From assembly GCF_017829975.1 (NCBI RefSeq), contig NZ_JAEEGA010000011.1, forward strand, positions 62,001 to 126,000: DNA of 64,000 nucleotides. Reading direction: 5' to 3'. The notes beneath the pieces are model-generated. The model was not told the DNA's origin. It saw only the letters and a list, made by a program, of their open reading frames with translations, and did not search any database. The position numbers and the translations under genes were made by a program. Numbering within the stretch: the first letter of the stretch is position 1; each line of letters starts with the position of its first letter. Source of the stretch: Vagococcus allomyrinae. GTDB lineage: Bacteria > Bacillota > Bacilli > Lactobacillales > Vagococcaceae. Positions 52,780 to 61,529 of this stretch are shown piece after piece.

Positions 52780-54129
52780 CTATTTTTCTTGTTCAATTGC
52801 CTTTAATCCTGCCATATTTAACAAGTTCCAAGGCGTATCAAATTCAGGTTGGAAGAACATATCGGCATAAGCCAACTGTTCAATCGTATACTTCGTTTGA
52901 ATCGCAATTGACATCGCATTGATATTAGCTGTTAGATCCTGTTTTGACATGATTTGAGCACCTAAAATAGCATGAGACTCAGGATCATAAACTAATTTAA
53001 ACATCACACGTTCTTTCATTGATGCCGGCACAAAATCCATCAGTGTATCTTGATCTAAATAAACGGATTTGGTGTTGATGCCTAATCTAGACGCCATTTG
53101 ATCGTTCAGACCTGTTGACGCAAATTTATAATCGAAAACTCGTAAAGCTGACGACCCTTGAACACCTGGGAATGGATACTTCGCTTCTAATAAATTTTTA
53201 GCTGCAAAACGTCCTTGACGACGGGCATTTGTCGCTAGTGAAATATTCACCTCAGTATTTCCTGGGTTATATTGAATCAAGGTAGCATCACCGACAGCAA
53301 AGACATCGGCTTCACTCGTACGCATATACTCATCGGTTTTAATCATCCCATTAGGCAATAGCTCTAATGATTCTTTAAGCCAGGCTGTATTTGGTCGAAC
53401 ACCGGCAGACATGACCACTAGATCAGCTGGATATTCTCCCTTATCAGTGATCACCGAACGAACAGACTCTTCTCCAGTAAAGCTTACCACTGATTCTCCC
53501 ATAGCAAGCGTGATCCCATTGTCCGTCATCTCTTTTTCAAGAACATCGGTAAATTGTCTGTCGAGATAGACACCTAAAGGACGTTCAATAATGTCTACCA
53601 GTGTGACATTTTTTCCTGCCTTTGCAAATGACTCGGCTGCTTCAATCCCGATATAACCGACACCGATAACCACGACGTTTTGAATGTCCGGATCAACAGA
53701 TTTCATCTTCAAATCAATGGTGTCCTGACGGCCACGCATCGTTTCAATGTTCTTTAAATCCTTGCCTGGTACAGGTAAAATAAACGGATTTGCTCCTGGA
53801 CTTAAAATAATTTTATCATAAGTCTCGACACGTTCTTGGCCTGTCACATGATCCACGACTTGCACCTGATGCTTGTCAGCTTCCAGTTTGGTAATTTCTT
53901 GATTAACGTAAACGCGAACCCCGCGTTTTTCCATCTCTTCTGCTGTCATATAACGAATTGAATTAACGTCTTTGACAACTCCTTCGAGATATAGTTGCGT
54001 TCCTCAACCCATGAATGAGATGAAGTCGCCCTTTTCATACCACTGAATTTCCGCACCTGGGTGGGACAACAGTAATTCTTCGACAGCTTCATAGCCGCCG
54101 TGTGAAGATCCTAAAACGATTACCTTCAT
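52780..54129 (-). CDS. npr: NADH peroxidase with in-frame TGA at the redox-active residue 42 (candidate selenoprotein)
   Basis: Flavoprotein reducing H2O2 with NADH. Read from ATG 54129 (RBS GGAGGG) the frame gives 449 codons, open except for TGA at 54004-54006. Upstream: [20 protein letters not shown] with the FAD GxSxxG region and active-site His10. Downstream: [18 protein letters not shown] (NAD fold, ~155) and [15 protein letters not shown] (FAD, ~275). Total length and sequence match E. faecalis Npr (447 residues), whose redox centre is Cys42 in ISFLSCGMQLYLEG; here the segment reads [16 protein letters not shown], so the TGA is codon 42. No other lesion is visible. Either selenocysteine is inserted, or a Cys codon mutated to a stop. 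Without read-through only a fragment from ATG 53949, lacking the FAD-binding start, could form. Confidence 0.88.
53976..54001 (-). other. SECIS-like stem-loop directly after the in-frame TGA
   Basis: In the transcript, bases 7-9 (CAA) and 16-18 (CUC) after the UGA pair with UUG (26-28) and GAG (23-25). The apical loop GAAG begins 19 bases after the UGA, with G as its first base. An alternative is CAACU (7-11) with AGUUG (24-28). AACG (3-6) can also pair with CGUU (36-39). Bacterial SECIS models ask for a loop 16-37 nt after UGA with a G among its first two bases; this fits. Folding was done by eye. Confidence 0.45.
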
Positions 54130-54146
54130 AATAAATCCCTCCTATA

Positions 54147-54161
54147 TTATAATAGTTACAA
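54147..54161 (-). promoter_or_regulatory. PerR-box-like palindrome upstream of npr
   Basis: Minus strand TTGTAACTATTATAA matches 12 of 14 specified positions of the PerR box TTATAATnATTATAA. It overlaps the region just after a TATACT -10 (54166-54171), 18 bp ahead of the start codon. Peroxide derepression of a peroxidase would be expected. Confidence 0.6.
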
Positions 54162-54242
54162 TCTAAGTATAGCCTACATTCGTCTAAAAAAGGAGTGATA
54201 TGCTTACAAAAAAGCAAAAATATTAGCTGAGCTGCTAATTGG

Positions 54243-54878
54243 CTAACTCTTAAGGTCTAGCAACACCTTTTTTAATCCTTGATCATTCCCTTCTTTCACC
54301 ACATACTCATAAAAAAATGGCCGTTCCAGAACTGGTAAAAGCAATGATTGCTCTAGCTGAGGCAAGACAGTTATTAACGATTTTTGTGCGATTTTTTTAA
54401 GGGTCTTTAGTTGAGCCGTATCAGCTAACTTCCTGTCAGCTTCTGCCAGAGGATAGCCAATTCCAAAAGGTTCTGCGAATAATTTTTCCAACGTATAACG
54501 CAAATTCAATTCGCCAGCCCAACCATCAATTGAACCGAAGGGAAATGAGATAGCATTGCCATCATTAATACGCCCAAACAAATAAGCATCGGTTGGATTA
54601 GCGAGATAACCGCAAACAACGTCTGGCATCCCATTACATGCCAGCATCATCCCTGTTCCTGAACTGCAACCTGTCACAACAAAATCAACTGCACCAGAGC
54701 TCAATAACAGGCTGGTGGCAATCGCCATTTGAATGTAGCTATAATTCCCTGGTTCCTGATCAGTAATGCCAAAATTAATCACTTCCATCGAGTGTCCCTT
54801 TACTGCCGCTAATAACTCTTTTTCAATTAATCGGTTTTTGTCTCGTTGAGAGCTTGCATTTACAATGCCAATTTTCAT
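54243..54878 (-). CDS. RpiB/LacA/LacB-family sugar-phosphate isomerase
   Basis: 211 residues. IGIVNASSQRDKN at the N terminus, active-site Cys loop DFVVTGCSSGTGMMLACN (~66-83), GINDGNAIS-like segment GRINDGNAISFPFG. Longer than classical RpiB (~150), with an added C-terminal helical part, matching a Lactobacillales subfamily of aldose-ketose isomerases whose substrate is not known. Single gene. RBS GAGGAGGAAG. Confidence 0.8.
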   Translation of the reverse strand: MKIGIVNASSQRDKNRLIEKELLAAVKGHSMEVINFGITDQEPGNYSYIQMAIATSLLLSSGAVDFVVTGCSSGTGMMLACNGMPDVVCGYLANPTDAYLFGRINDGNAISFPFGSIDGWAGELNLRYTLEKLFAEPFGIGYPLAEADRKLADTAQLKTLKKIAQKSLITVLPQLEQSLLLPVLERPFFYEYVVKEGNDQGLKKVLLDLKS

Positions 54879-54925
54879 TTTCTTCCTCCTCTTTTTTTTA
54901 TTATATCAACTCATTACTTTTATAA

Positions 54926-54962
54926 CAAAAAAACACCTGCCACTAAAATTATGACAGATGTC
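54926..54962 (-). terminator. Terminator of the unknown gene at 54971
   Basis: Minus strand ACATCTGTCA and TGGCAGGTGT with a 9-nt loop, then seven Ts. Confidence 0.8.
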
Positions 54963-54970
54963 TCATTTGC

Positions 54971-55768
54971 CTATTTAACGACGGTATACTCGTCAATACT
55001 TTTACCGGCAGCATCCAGTAGCTCCAACCAGCTGTTGGTACCACCAAAATACAAGAACAAACCAACTTCATTTACACTTTTTAGAATGATGTCTTCAGTT
55101 GTTGTAAAATTCTTGATTTTATCCTGATGATCAAAGCGAATCTTTTCGCCCATCTTGGCAGAAAAACCAACAGAACCATCTTTATTGAGCTCCGCTTGTG
55201 GTTTCATTTTAGCCCCTGCTTTGAGTAACATCTCATTGCGTTTTTGCCACATAACCGTCGCTTTGCTTTCACGAGAATCAATGTAAAACTCAACTTGACT
55301 GACTTCTTTGTTCCAACGATGTTGAGCTTTAGCTGGTTTCTTTTTGACTGGTTTCGTTTCTATAGGCGCTAATGGATAACCAAAGGTGGCCAATATCCTC
55401 CCAATCAGAGTCACGTAATCATTAACCGTTTTAAAGGCACTTGCCGGTACTTTAGTAACCTGTCGAGTGTTAGTAAAAACAATCCCATTGGCCTCTATCT
55501 GCTCAGCAAGTAATTGCTCAACGTAGTCAATTTCGACATCCCAAGTCGGCATGATCGTGATTATTTGATCGAAATCGACGGTCGATTCAAACTTATCTTT
55601 AGCAGTATGCCCGATATCGACAAGCGCTTTGGCCTTCAATAAGACATAAATCAGAGGCTTGTCTGAACTGATCGTTTTTTCATTTGATAGTTCGATAATG
55701 CCTTGATTGTCCTTTAATTGAATAACAGTTTTACTTTCATTAATAGTCACATCTAATTCAATCGCCAT
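54971..55768 (-). CDS. Conserved hypothetical protein
   Basis: 265 residues, soluble, with no signal peptide or membrane helix. N-terminal part (~1-130) acidic and mixed alpha/beta; a Lys/Pro-rich linker (KPVKKKPAKAQHRWNKE, ~140-156); C-terminal part (~157-265) with EFYIDSRESKATVMWQKRNEMLLKAGAKM and SVGFSAKMGEKIRFDH. The C-terminal block has the look of a DUF4357-like small domain, but I cannot assign a family. RBS AAAGGAG before ATG 55768; own terminator. Confidence 0.6.
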   Translation of the reverse strand: MAIELDVTINESKTVIQLKDNQGIIELSNEKTISSDKPLIYVLLKAKALVDIGHTAKDKFESTVDFDQIITIMPTWDVEIDYVEQLLAEQIEANGIVFTNTRQVTKVPASAFKTVNDYVTLIGRILATFGYPLAPIETKPVKKKPAKAQHRWNKEVSQVEFYIDSRESKATVMWQKRNEMLLKAGAKMKPQAELNKDGSVGFSAKMGEKIRFDHQDKIKNFTTTEDIILKSVNEVGLFLYFGGTNSWLELLDAAGKSIDEYTVVK

Positions 55769-55878
55769 AATGATCTCCTTTTACTTAAACACAAACTACT
55801 GTGTTGTTAATTAGCATCCGCTATTTTCATGATAATAATAACATAGTTAGGGGCAACAATAGGAGCAAAACGCCTGAT

Positions 55879-56736
55879 TTATTCTTTTTGATGTTGGTCT
55901 CTAGCACCAGAATTGCATAAGTTTAAATGATTAGCAGTTTCTTGATAACCTAAGAGTTCTAAAACTGATAGATAGCTTTCCAACTGTTCTGCTTTGTCCC
56001 CGGCTATGATGGCTAAATAACTAGCGCAGATAAGTTGGTTATAAACATGATTAAAAGAGTTAGCATACTCTTTTCCTCGTTGAAAGTATTGCCGACTCTC
56101 ATCAAGCATCCCTGCTTCAAAGCAACGACTACCAAGATTTATTAAGAGGTTAGTTTGAAGATTGGTTTGAACCTGAAAGTTTTGATATTTTTCAAAACTT
56201 TTTAGCGCCCGGTTAGCTAAAAAACGCGCATCTGCCAAATCAAAAATTGCCAGAGCATTATTCAAAAAACGTAAATCTTTGATATACCACTCCTCTTTAC
56301 TTTCAAAATAAGGTAAAATTGCCCCTTTAATTACCCCTTTATCCAGACATTCATCAGGTTCTCCCAAATTAAGACAGGATAGTTGAGTGAATAAATATAA
56401 AATCTGATAATCCCAATTACCTGTGTTCTGGTAGCCTTCTTTAGACAGTCGACTGACTTCTTTTAATCCTTTGAGATTGAATTGATTTTCATATTCGACT
56501 AAACGGCGTTCCAGTTGCTGGAGAGGATTGGCTTGATAATCATTGGCTATGTATAAGATTTCCTCCAAGCTCAGTCCCAACTTGGCAATGATGCTGATGA
56601 TTTTATCGTAACTAGGATAGTAATCCCCTTGCTCAAATCGTGATAAATTGGAGCGACTCATAATCCCCTTGGCTAGGACTGTTTGCGAAAGCCCTTGGGA
56701 TTTTCTAATCTGTTTGATTGTTTCTCCGAATTCCAT
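55879..56736 (-). CDS. Rgg/GadR/MutR-family transcriptional regulator
   Basis: 285 residues: N-terminal HTH_3 (~5-62; IKQIRKSQGLSQTVLAKGIMSRSNLSRFEQGDYYPSYDKI) followed by a long helical TPR-like domain (~70-280), the Rgg layout. Rgg proteins often bind short hydrophobic peptides and control a neighbouring gene. It is divergent from the MFS transporter at 56999, the likely target. No obvious peptide gene with a good RBS was found in the 262-bp gap. Confidence 0.85.
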   Translation of the reverse strand: MEFGETIKQIRKSQGLSQTVLAKGIMSRSNLSRFEQGDYYPSYDKIISIIAKLGLSLEEILYIANDYQANPLQQLERRLVEYENQFNLKGLKEVSRLSKEGYQNTGNWDYQILYLFTQLSCLNLGEPDECLDKGVIKGAILPYFESKEEWYIKDLRFLNNALAIFDLADARFLANRALKSFEKYQNFQVQTNLQTNLLINLGSRCFEAGMLDESRQYFQRGKEYANSFNHVYNQLICASYLAIIAGDKAEQLESYLSVLELLGYQETANHLNLCNSGARDQHQKE

Positions 56737-56858
56737 ACGACCTCCTTAATGTGAGTATACGGCACAGTTTTTCTTCTTTAAGAGTAAGCCATGTTACATT
56801 TTATAGCAAGTCCCGATCATTTAGATGTCGACTAAAATTGCATAATATATACATCATG

Positions 56859-56970
56859 TTAAATAATCAAACATATAGTTCCATTGGATAATTCACATAA
56901 TCATCCGCCAAGAGTGGTACTTTCTGCTTTTTTCTGGCTGAAAGTTTAACGGGAAAGGCTGATTATTTAA
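56859..56970. promoter_or_regulatory. Spaced 11-bp inverted repeat in the rgg-MFS intergenic region
   Basis: TTAAATAATCA (56859-56869) and TGATTATTTAA (56960-56970) are perfect complements 90 bp apart. They could be paired regulator sites or the closing stem of a leader RNA in front of the MFS gene. Confidence 0.4.
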
Positions 56971-56998
56971 TGGGAAGTATATAGAAGGAGAATGTTCC

Positions 56999-58189
56999 AT
57001 GCGTCAATTACTAAAAAAACTAACCCCACCCACAACTACTATTTTATTTGGCACTTTTTTTACTCGAACTGCTTTTTTTATGAGCACTCCTTTTTTAAGT
57101 ATTTATTTAACCTCAGTTCTCCATATCCCCCTTCCGCAAACAGGGATGGTCCTCAGTGCCTTTCCACTTATCATTGTGTTGTTAAGCGGATTTATTGGGA
57201 ATTTTACAGATAAACTTGCTTTACGATCTGCGCTAGTCTTTGTTGCTTTTTTTTGGGGAATCGTCTTTGTCCTATTTTATTTTGCCACCACTTTTTGGCA
57301 ATTTCTCTTGCTCAATAGTCTCAACGGTTGTTGTTACGCTTTTTTTGAACCAGCCGCAAAAAAAGTCCTCTCGCTAGAAACAGCTCCAGACCAACGGTTA
57401 ATGGTCTACAATATTCGCTATATGGGAATTAACCTCGGTGGTTTTCTTGGTCCCTTGCTTAGTCAACTTTTCCACATCCAGCAGTCCTTATTCGCCTATC
57501 TCCCTTTAGGTATCTGTTACATCCTCTATTCCTTTGTGCTCTTAAGGACTTTAGCTAAACCTGCTCCTAAAATCGCCATAAAAAAGCTAACACAACCCAA
57601 AACAGTTCGCTGGCGTCTAGTCTTAGCTGATTTTCCTTTTATTTTCTTGTTAATCGGGGTAGCTTTTTCTTATTTTGGCTACTCACAGTTCAATTCAACA
57701 TTAGCTCAATATCTGTCTCTGGCTCCTTTCTTGACTGACGGATCACAAACTTACGCTTACATCATTTCCTTTAATTCGGCCTGTATCCTGTTATTGCAGT
57801 TTATCATCTTACGTCTCACACAAACTTTGTCAGCCACTACCATCCTAATTGTCAGCAATCTTTTACTTGGTTTTAGTGTCCTACTTTGCGGGATCATGAC
57901 GACAATCTGGGGATTTATTCTAATCGCTTTGGTCTACAGCTTAGGAGAACTATTGTTAGGCTCGCGCTTCGATACAGTTGTCGATTCGATGGCAGGAGAA
58001 GAGTTGAAAGGCATGTACTTTGGTTTTGCTGAATTAATAAAAACAGGGAGTGTATTTGGTCCCATCATCGGTGCCTATCTGCTGGACAGCCTTGGCATTG
58101 AAAAAGGGGGCATGATATTTTTCATTTTAGGCCTCATCACCTTATGGGGAAGTTTTTTTCTTTTTTTGACGAAAAAAAAGGCAGTATGA
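56999..58189 (+). CDS. Major facilitator superfamily transporter
   Basis: 396 residues, about 12 membrane helices. The A-like motif GNFTDKLALRSALVFV follows TM2 and an R-Y-M-G-I-N-L-G-G TM5 motif (YNIRYMGINLGGFLGPLL) is present, as in MdtH/YqgE-type drug efflux proteins. The substrate is unknown; a drug or metabolite exporter is likely. Start ATG 56999 with GAAGGAGAA. Divergent from, and probably controlled by, the Rgg regulator. Confidence 0.82.
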   Translation: MRQLLKKLTPPTTTILFGTFFTRTAFFMSTPFLSIYLTSVLHIPLPQTGMVLSAFPLIIVLLSGFIGNFTDKLALRSALVFVAFFWGIVFVLFYFATTFWQFLLLNSLNGCCYAFFEPAAKKVLSLETAPDQRLMVYNIRYMGINLGGFLGPLLSQLFHIQQSLFAYLPLGICYILYSFVLLRTLAKPAPKIAIKKLTQPKTVRWRLVLADFPFIFLLIGVAFSYFGYSQFNSTLAQYLSLAPFLTDGSQTYAYIISFNSACILLLQFIILRLTQTLSATTILIVSNLLLGFSVLLCGIMTTIWGFILIALVYSLGELLLGSRFDTVVDSMAGEELKGMYFGFAELIKTGSVFGPIIGAYLLDSLGIEKGGMIFFILGLITLWGSFFLFLTKKKAV

Positions 58190-58341
58190 CCCTATCAGCT
58201 TGAGATTTCTGTTCTAAGGATCGCTTTTTCACTTGGAATGATTGGGTGCATCAGCAATCACTCGCGGACAAAACTCGGCAAAGGAAGACAGGCTTATGCT
58301 ACAATTATCCTATATACTTGACAGTGAAAGGAAGGGAAAAG

Positions 58342-59229
58342 ATGAATTGGTTTGAATTACTACAACAAGCGATTGATTATATGGAAGATCATCTGTTAGA
58401 CGACATCAATTATGAAGACGTGGCTAAAAGCGTCCAGATGTCCAGCTATAATTTTCATCGAACCTTTAGCTTAATGGCCGGCATGACAGCTAATGTGTAC
58501 ATTCGTAATAGAAGACTCTCATTAGCTGGACAAGAACTGCAAACCACCAATCATAAAATTATCGATCTGTGCTATAAATACGGATATGAAACACCTGAGA
58601 GCTTTGCAAAAGCCTTCACGCGCTTTCATGGTGTTTCTCCAAAATCTGCCAAGCTTAGTGGCACTCCACTCATTTTATTCAACCCCCTCCTTATCAAACT
58701 CTCACTGGAAGGTGGAAAAGCAATGGATTATCGAATCGAAACAACTGGAAAACAACGGTTTATGGCCTCTGTACGTCCCTTTAAAAATGACACTATTAAT
58801 GATGAGAACAATCAGGAGATCGCTAATTTTTGGAGCGACCTTCAGGCTAACCAAGGTCTGGCTCCCTTAGAGAACTTGCGACCTCATGGAAAAAAGGATT
58901 TTTATGGTCTTTGTAGCCCAACTGTCGCAACAGAAACAACCTTTGATTACGGTATTGGAGTACTTCTGGATGATGAGACACTGCCCTTCAATGAGGCTCA
59001 ATTATTAAAGGCTGGCTTTCAGCTTTGGGAAGTAGCACCTACCACCTACGTGGTCCTAAACTGTTACGGCGACAATGGCGATTGTATTGGCGAGATGTGG
59101 GAGAAGTTTTTAAAGGAATTTTCCCCGCAAACGGGCTACACCCAAACAGATGAAACGGACTACGAGCTCTATTTCGAAAAAAGTGAACCCGGTTTGTTTT
59201 GTGAGCTATGGATTCCTGTCACCAAATAA
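58342..59229 (+). CDS. AraC-family regulator with GyrI-like effector-binding domain
   Basis: 295 residues: AraC HTH at the N terminus (~5-105; YEDVAKSVQMSSYNFHRTFSLMAGMTANVYIRNRRLSLAGQEL, YGYETPESFAKAFTRFHGVSP) and a C-terminal effector-binding domain (~125-290) of the Rob/GyrI type. Members often respond to small drugs. The start is ATG 58342 with AAGGAAGGG; the frame further upstream is not needed. Same strand as the MFS gene, 150 bp after it. Confidence 0.85.
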   Translation: MNWFELLQQAIDYMEDHLLDDINYEDVAKSVQMSSYNFHRTFSLMAGMTANVYIRNRRLSLAGQELQTTNHKIIDLCYKYGYETPESFAKAFTRFHGVSPKSAKLSGTPLILFNPLLIKLSLEGGKAMDYRIETTGKQRFMASVRPFKNDTINDENNQEIANFWSDLQANQGLAPLENLRPHGKKDFYGLCSPTVATETTFDYGIGVLLDDETLPFNEAQLLKAGFQLWEVAPTTYVVLNCYGDNGDCIGEMWEKFLKEFSPQTGYTQTDETDYELYFEKSEPGLFCELWIPVTK

Positions 59230-59245
59230 TACGAAAAAACCACAT

Positions 59246-59283
59246 AAAAAGAGAGTGACGGGTTTAATCGTCACCCTCTTTTT
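59246..59283. terminator. Bidirectional terminator
   Basis: AAAAAGAGAGTGACG and CGTCACCCTCTTTTT with an 8-nt loop, between convergent genes. Confidence 0.88.
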
Positions 59284-59914
59284 ATTCAGCTAATACTTGG
59301 TCGATCACTTCAAGGAAATCCGCTTTCCCATAAAAGTCTACCTTTAATAACTCTGGGAAAATCTCTTTGAAAAAATAACTGACTGATGGTCTGTGAGAAT
59401 AAGCTTTAATGGTTTGAACCGATTCAACAAACATTTCTTTGTAGACGGGTTCTGGATTATTTTTGACGATTTCTTCAAAGGATTCATACAATAAATCAAC
59501 TTTATCGGCAACTGCTAAAATTTCTCCCTCGAGGCTATCGTCTTTGCCTTCGAATAATCGCCGACGATAGATCTCTTGAAATTCCCTTGGAATTTCTTGA
59601 TTGATAAACTCATCCGTCATTTTTTCTTCCACGGTCTGCAACATTCCCCGCAATTCTCGACTGGCATACTTCACTGGCGTTTTGATATCGCCGATAAACC
59701 GTTCAGTGTAATCATGGTTTAACGCTTTTTCATACAGCATCTTCCAGTCGACGTCAATTCCATTAACCTCTTCAATATCACCTAATACTTGGGCAATCGA
59801 AGCTACCCGATAAGAATGAGCTGCAACTGTGTGTTCAGTAAATTTGAAAAACCCTGGCGCTCGGTTAATTTTTTCCAAATTGGTAAGCCCTAAAATAAAT
59901 TCGTTTAAGCCCAT
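59282..59914 (-). CDS. HD-domain phosphohydrolase (YfbR-like)
   Basis: 210 residues. HD motif residues: H-S-Y-R-V (EHTVAAHSYRVASIAQVL, ~28-45), NHDYTERFIGDIKTPVKY (~68-85; the HD pair) and VADKVDLLYESFEE (~137). Resembles YfbR-type 5'-deoxynucleotidases and related HD proteins. The start is taken at ATG 59914 (MGLNEF) with AGAGGGGG eight bases ahead; ATG 59920 abuts the RBS. Single gene. Confidence 0.8.
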   Translation of the reverse strand: MGLNEFILGLTNLEKINRAPGFFKFTEHTVAAHSYRVASIAQVLGDIEEVNGIDVDWKMLYEKALNHDYTERFIGDIKTPVKYASRELRGMLQTVEEKMTDEFINQEIPREFQEIYRRRLFEGKDDSLEGEILAVADKVDLLYESFEEIVKNNPEPVYKEMFVESVQTIKAYSHRPSVSYFFKEIFPELLKVDFYGKADFLEVIDQVLAE

Positions 59915-60014
59915 GGACATCCCCCTCTGAATTTTTTACTATCATACCATTAATCAAGGGAGAGGCAAAGTATTAGCTCAGTATTATGAGAGCAATTTTA
60001 CTTTTTTTTAACGA

Positions 60015-60932
60015 TTATTCGTCGAAACTTTCGGGCGTAATATAAGGCACAATCTCGGCGGTTACCCCAATTGACGAGCCGCGAATAAAAGGGAGATCCT
60101 TGATCTTAGCTAATTCGCTAGTTTTACCTGTAACCATCACCCCTAAGATCTTAGCTTCATCCCCTTTTTTGCCTTTCTCTTTCGCTAAAAACTCCTTAAA
60201 GACGCTGTCATCATTTTGATCATAACTCTCAATATCTTCAATAAATTGCTGATAAGCTTCGTCCATATCTCCCTCATTGGCAAAGCCAAATTTCTCCATT
60301 CCACTCGGTCCCATGGATTCTTCCTTTATTTCAGAAAACAGATAAAACCACTTAACGCTGATCGTATCTGGTAATTGCTTCGACACCTCTTGCCACGTGT
60401 ATGGTTGATCGAAGGAGAGAGCCACTTCTGCTACTTGATTGTCCAACTGTTCAATCATTGCTAACTCCTGCTTCACACCATCATAATACGTTTTTACCTC
60501 AGGGTGATAAAAACTAGCCACCTTTTGTTTGGTCTGTTTATCGTATTCATAACCATTTACTTTTGAATACTGCCAACCAGGAATCATTTCATTATAATCA
60601 ACACTTCCCCCAATAACAGAATAGGTGCTAGTTAAGGTACTCCAAGGGATCAAATAACCGGCGACCTCTTTTGAGCGATTGGTAATAACTTCACCACCAA
60701 TCACCGTACTATTTCGAAGAACTTGTGAATCAATTTGAACATTGGGTTCGGCAATTCGATTATGCAAAAATAGATGCTCATTCAAGCGATCAGAGTGAAA
60801 GGCCGCTAATCGATCGCTAGCTATGATCATCAATGGTATCATCACTAAAACTGTTAAGATACTAATGAACAAAATCTTGGCTACTTGTTTTCTTTTGGCT
60901 CTTTTGAATGAATGACTTAGTGATTCTTCCAT
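60015..60932 (-). CDS. Membrane anti-sigma factor
   Basis: 305 residues: short basic cytoplasmic N terminus, one membrane helix (ILFISILTVLVMIPLMIIAS, ~20-40) and a large extracytoplasmic domain (~45-305) of the sigma-factor-regulator type (a conserved anti-sigma C-terminal domain; VKWFYLFSEI, GVMVTGKTSELAKIKDL). Overlaps the ECF sigma gene by 16 bp and is translationally coupled to it. Expected to hold the sigma factor until an envelope signal is sensed. Confidence 0.8.
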   Translation of the reverse strand: MEESLSHSFKRAKRKQVAKILFISILTVLVMIPLMIIASDRLAAFHSDRLNEHLFLHNRIAEPNVQIDSQVLRNSTVIGGEVITNRSKEVAGYLIPWSTLTSTYSVIGGSVDYNEMIPGWQYSKVNGYEYDKQTKQKVASFYHPEVKTYYDGVKQELAMIEQLDNQVAEVALSFDQPYTWQEVSKQLPDTISVKWFYLFSEIKEESMGPSGMEKFGFANEGDMDEAYQQFIEDIESYDQNDDSVFKEFLAKEKGKKGDEAKILGVMVTGKTSELAKIKDLPFIRGSSIGVTAEIVPYITPESFDE

Positions 60933-61408
60933 GGCGTATTCCCACTTTCTTTTTTTATAGCGGCTCTAGCACGAGCTAGCTTTTGCTTCACACTGTTAGG
61001 CTTAATCAGCAGTAGTTTCGCAATCTCATCGTAAGAGAATTGATAATAGTATTTTAAAATCAGCAGTTCCCCGTACTCTTCTTTAACTCCTGCTAACACA
61101 GACAAAATTTCATCTTTTAATAAACTTGACTCAATCCCACCTGCTGTTAGAGGGCTGTCTTGCTTTTCCTCAAAGCTATAAGGCGTTATTTTCCGTTGCA
61201 GATCAATATAATCATTAAGGGTTACCCGATAAAACCAAGGGCGAATCCTCTCTGCAGATAAGGTCTCCATAGATATGAGCAGTTTATAAAACGTGTTTTG
61301 GACGCAGTCTTGAGCATCATGAAGACCGGCCCCTTTCGACATTAAAAAGTGACAAACCTCTTCTCCCAAGCTTACGATATATGACTCAAAGTCCTCTTCC
61401 CTAAGCAT
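60917..61408 (-). CDS. ECF-type RNA polymerase sigma factor
   Basis: 163 residues: region 2 (~18-75; DAQDCVQNTFYKLLISMETL...IRPWFYRVTLNDYIDLQRK) and region 4 HTH (~105-155; EYGELLILKYYYQFSYDEIAKLLLIKPNSVKQKLARARAAIKK). The start is ATG 61408, six bases after GGAGG; a TTG at 61426 reads through this RBS. The upstream DNA contains two TGTCAA repeats and AAAC, but I could not settle an ECF promoter. Partner anti-sigma directly downstream. Confidence 0.88.
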   Translation of the reverse strand: MLREEDFESYIVSLGEEVCHFLMSKGAGLHDAQDCVQNTFYKLLISMETLSAERIRPWFYRVTLNDYIDLQRKITPYSFEEKQDSPLTAGGIESSLLKDEILSVLAGVKEEYGELLILKYYYQFSYDEIAKLLLIKPNSVKQKLARARAAIKKESGNTPWKNH

Positions 61409-61490
61409 CCTCCACCTCCCTAACAACTAGACAACGTTTGACATTGCTCAAATGTATACACTTGACACAAATTATTCTTTATTAATAATA

Positions 61491-61523
61491 AAAAAACACC
61501 TAAAACATCTCGTCTCAGGTGTT
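61491..61523 (-). terminator. Terminator after manO
   Basis: Minus strand AACACCT...AGGTGTT with seven Ts, just after the manO stop. Confidence 0.8.
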
Positions 61524-61529
61524 GGCTTG

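Noticed and set aside
52780-53949. Reading the peroxidase as a shorter protein starting at ATG 53949
   Set aside because: It lacks the FAD-binding start and active-site His10, has no RBS of note, and the 60 upstream codons are clearly homologous to NADH peroxidase in the same frame. Kept only as the product if the TGA is a stop.
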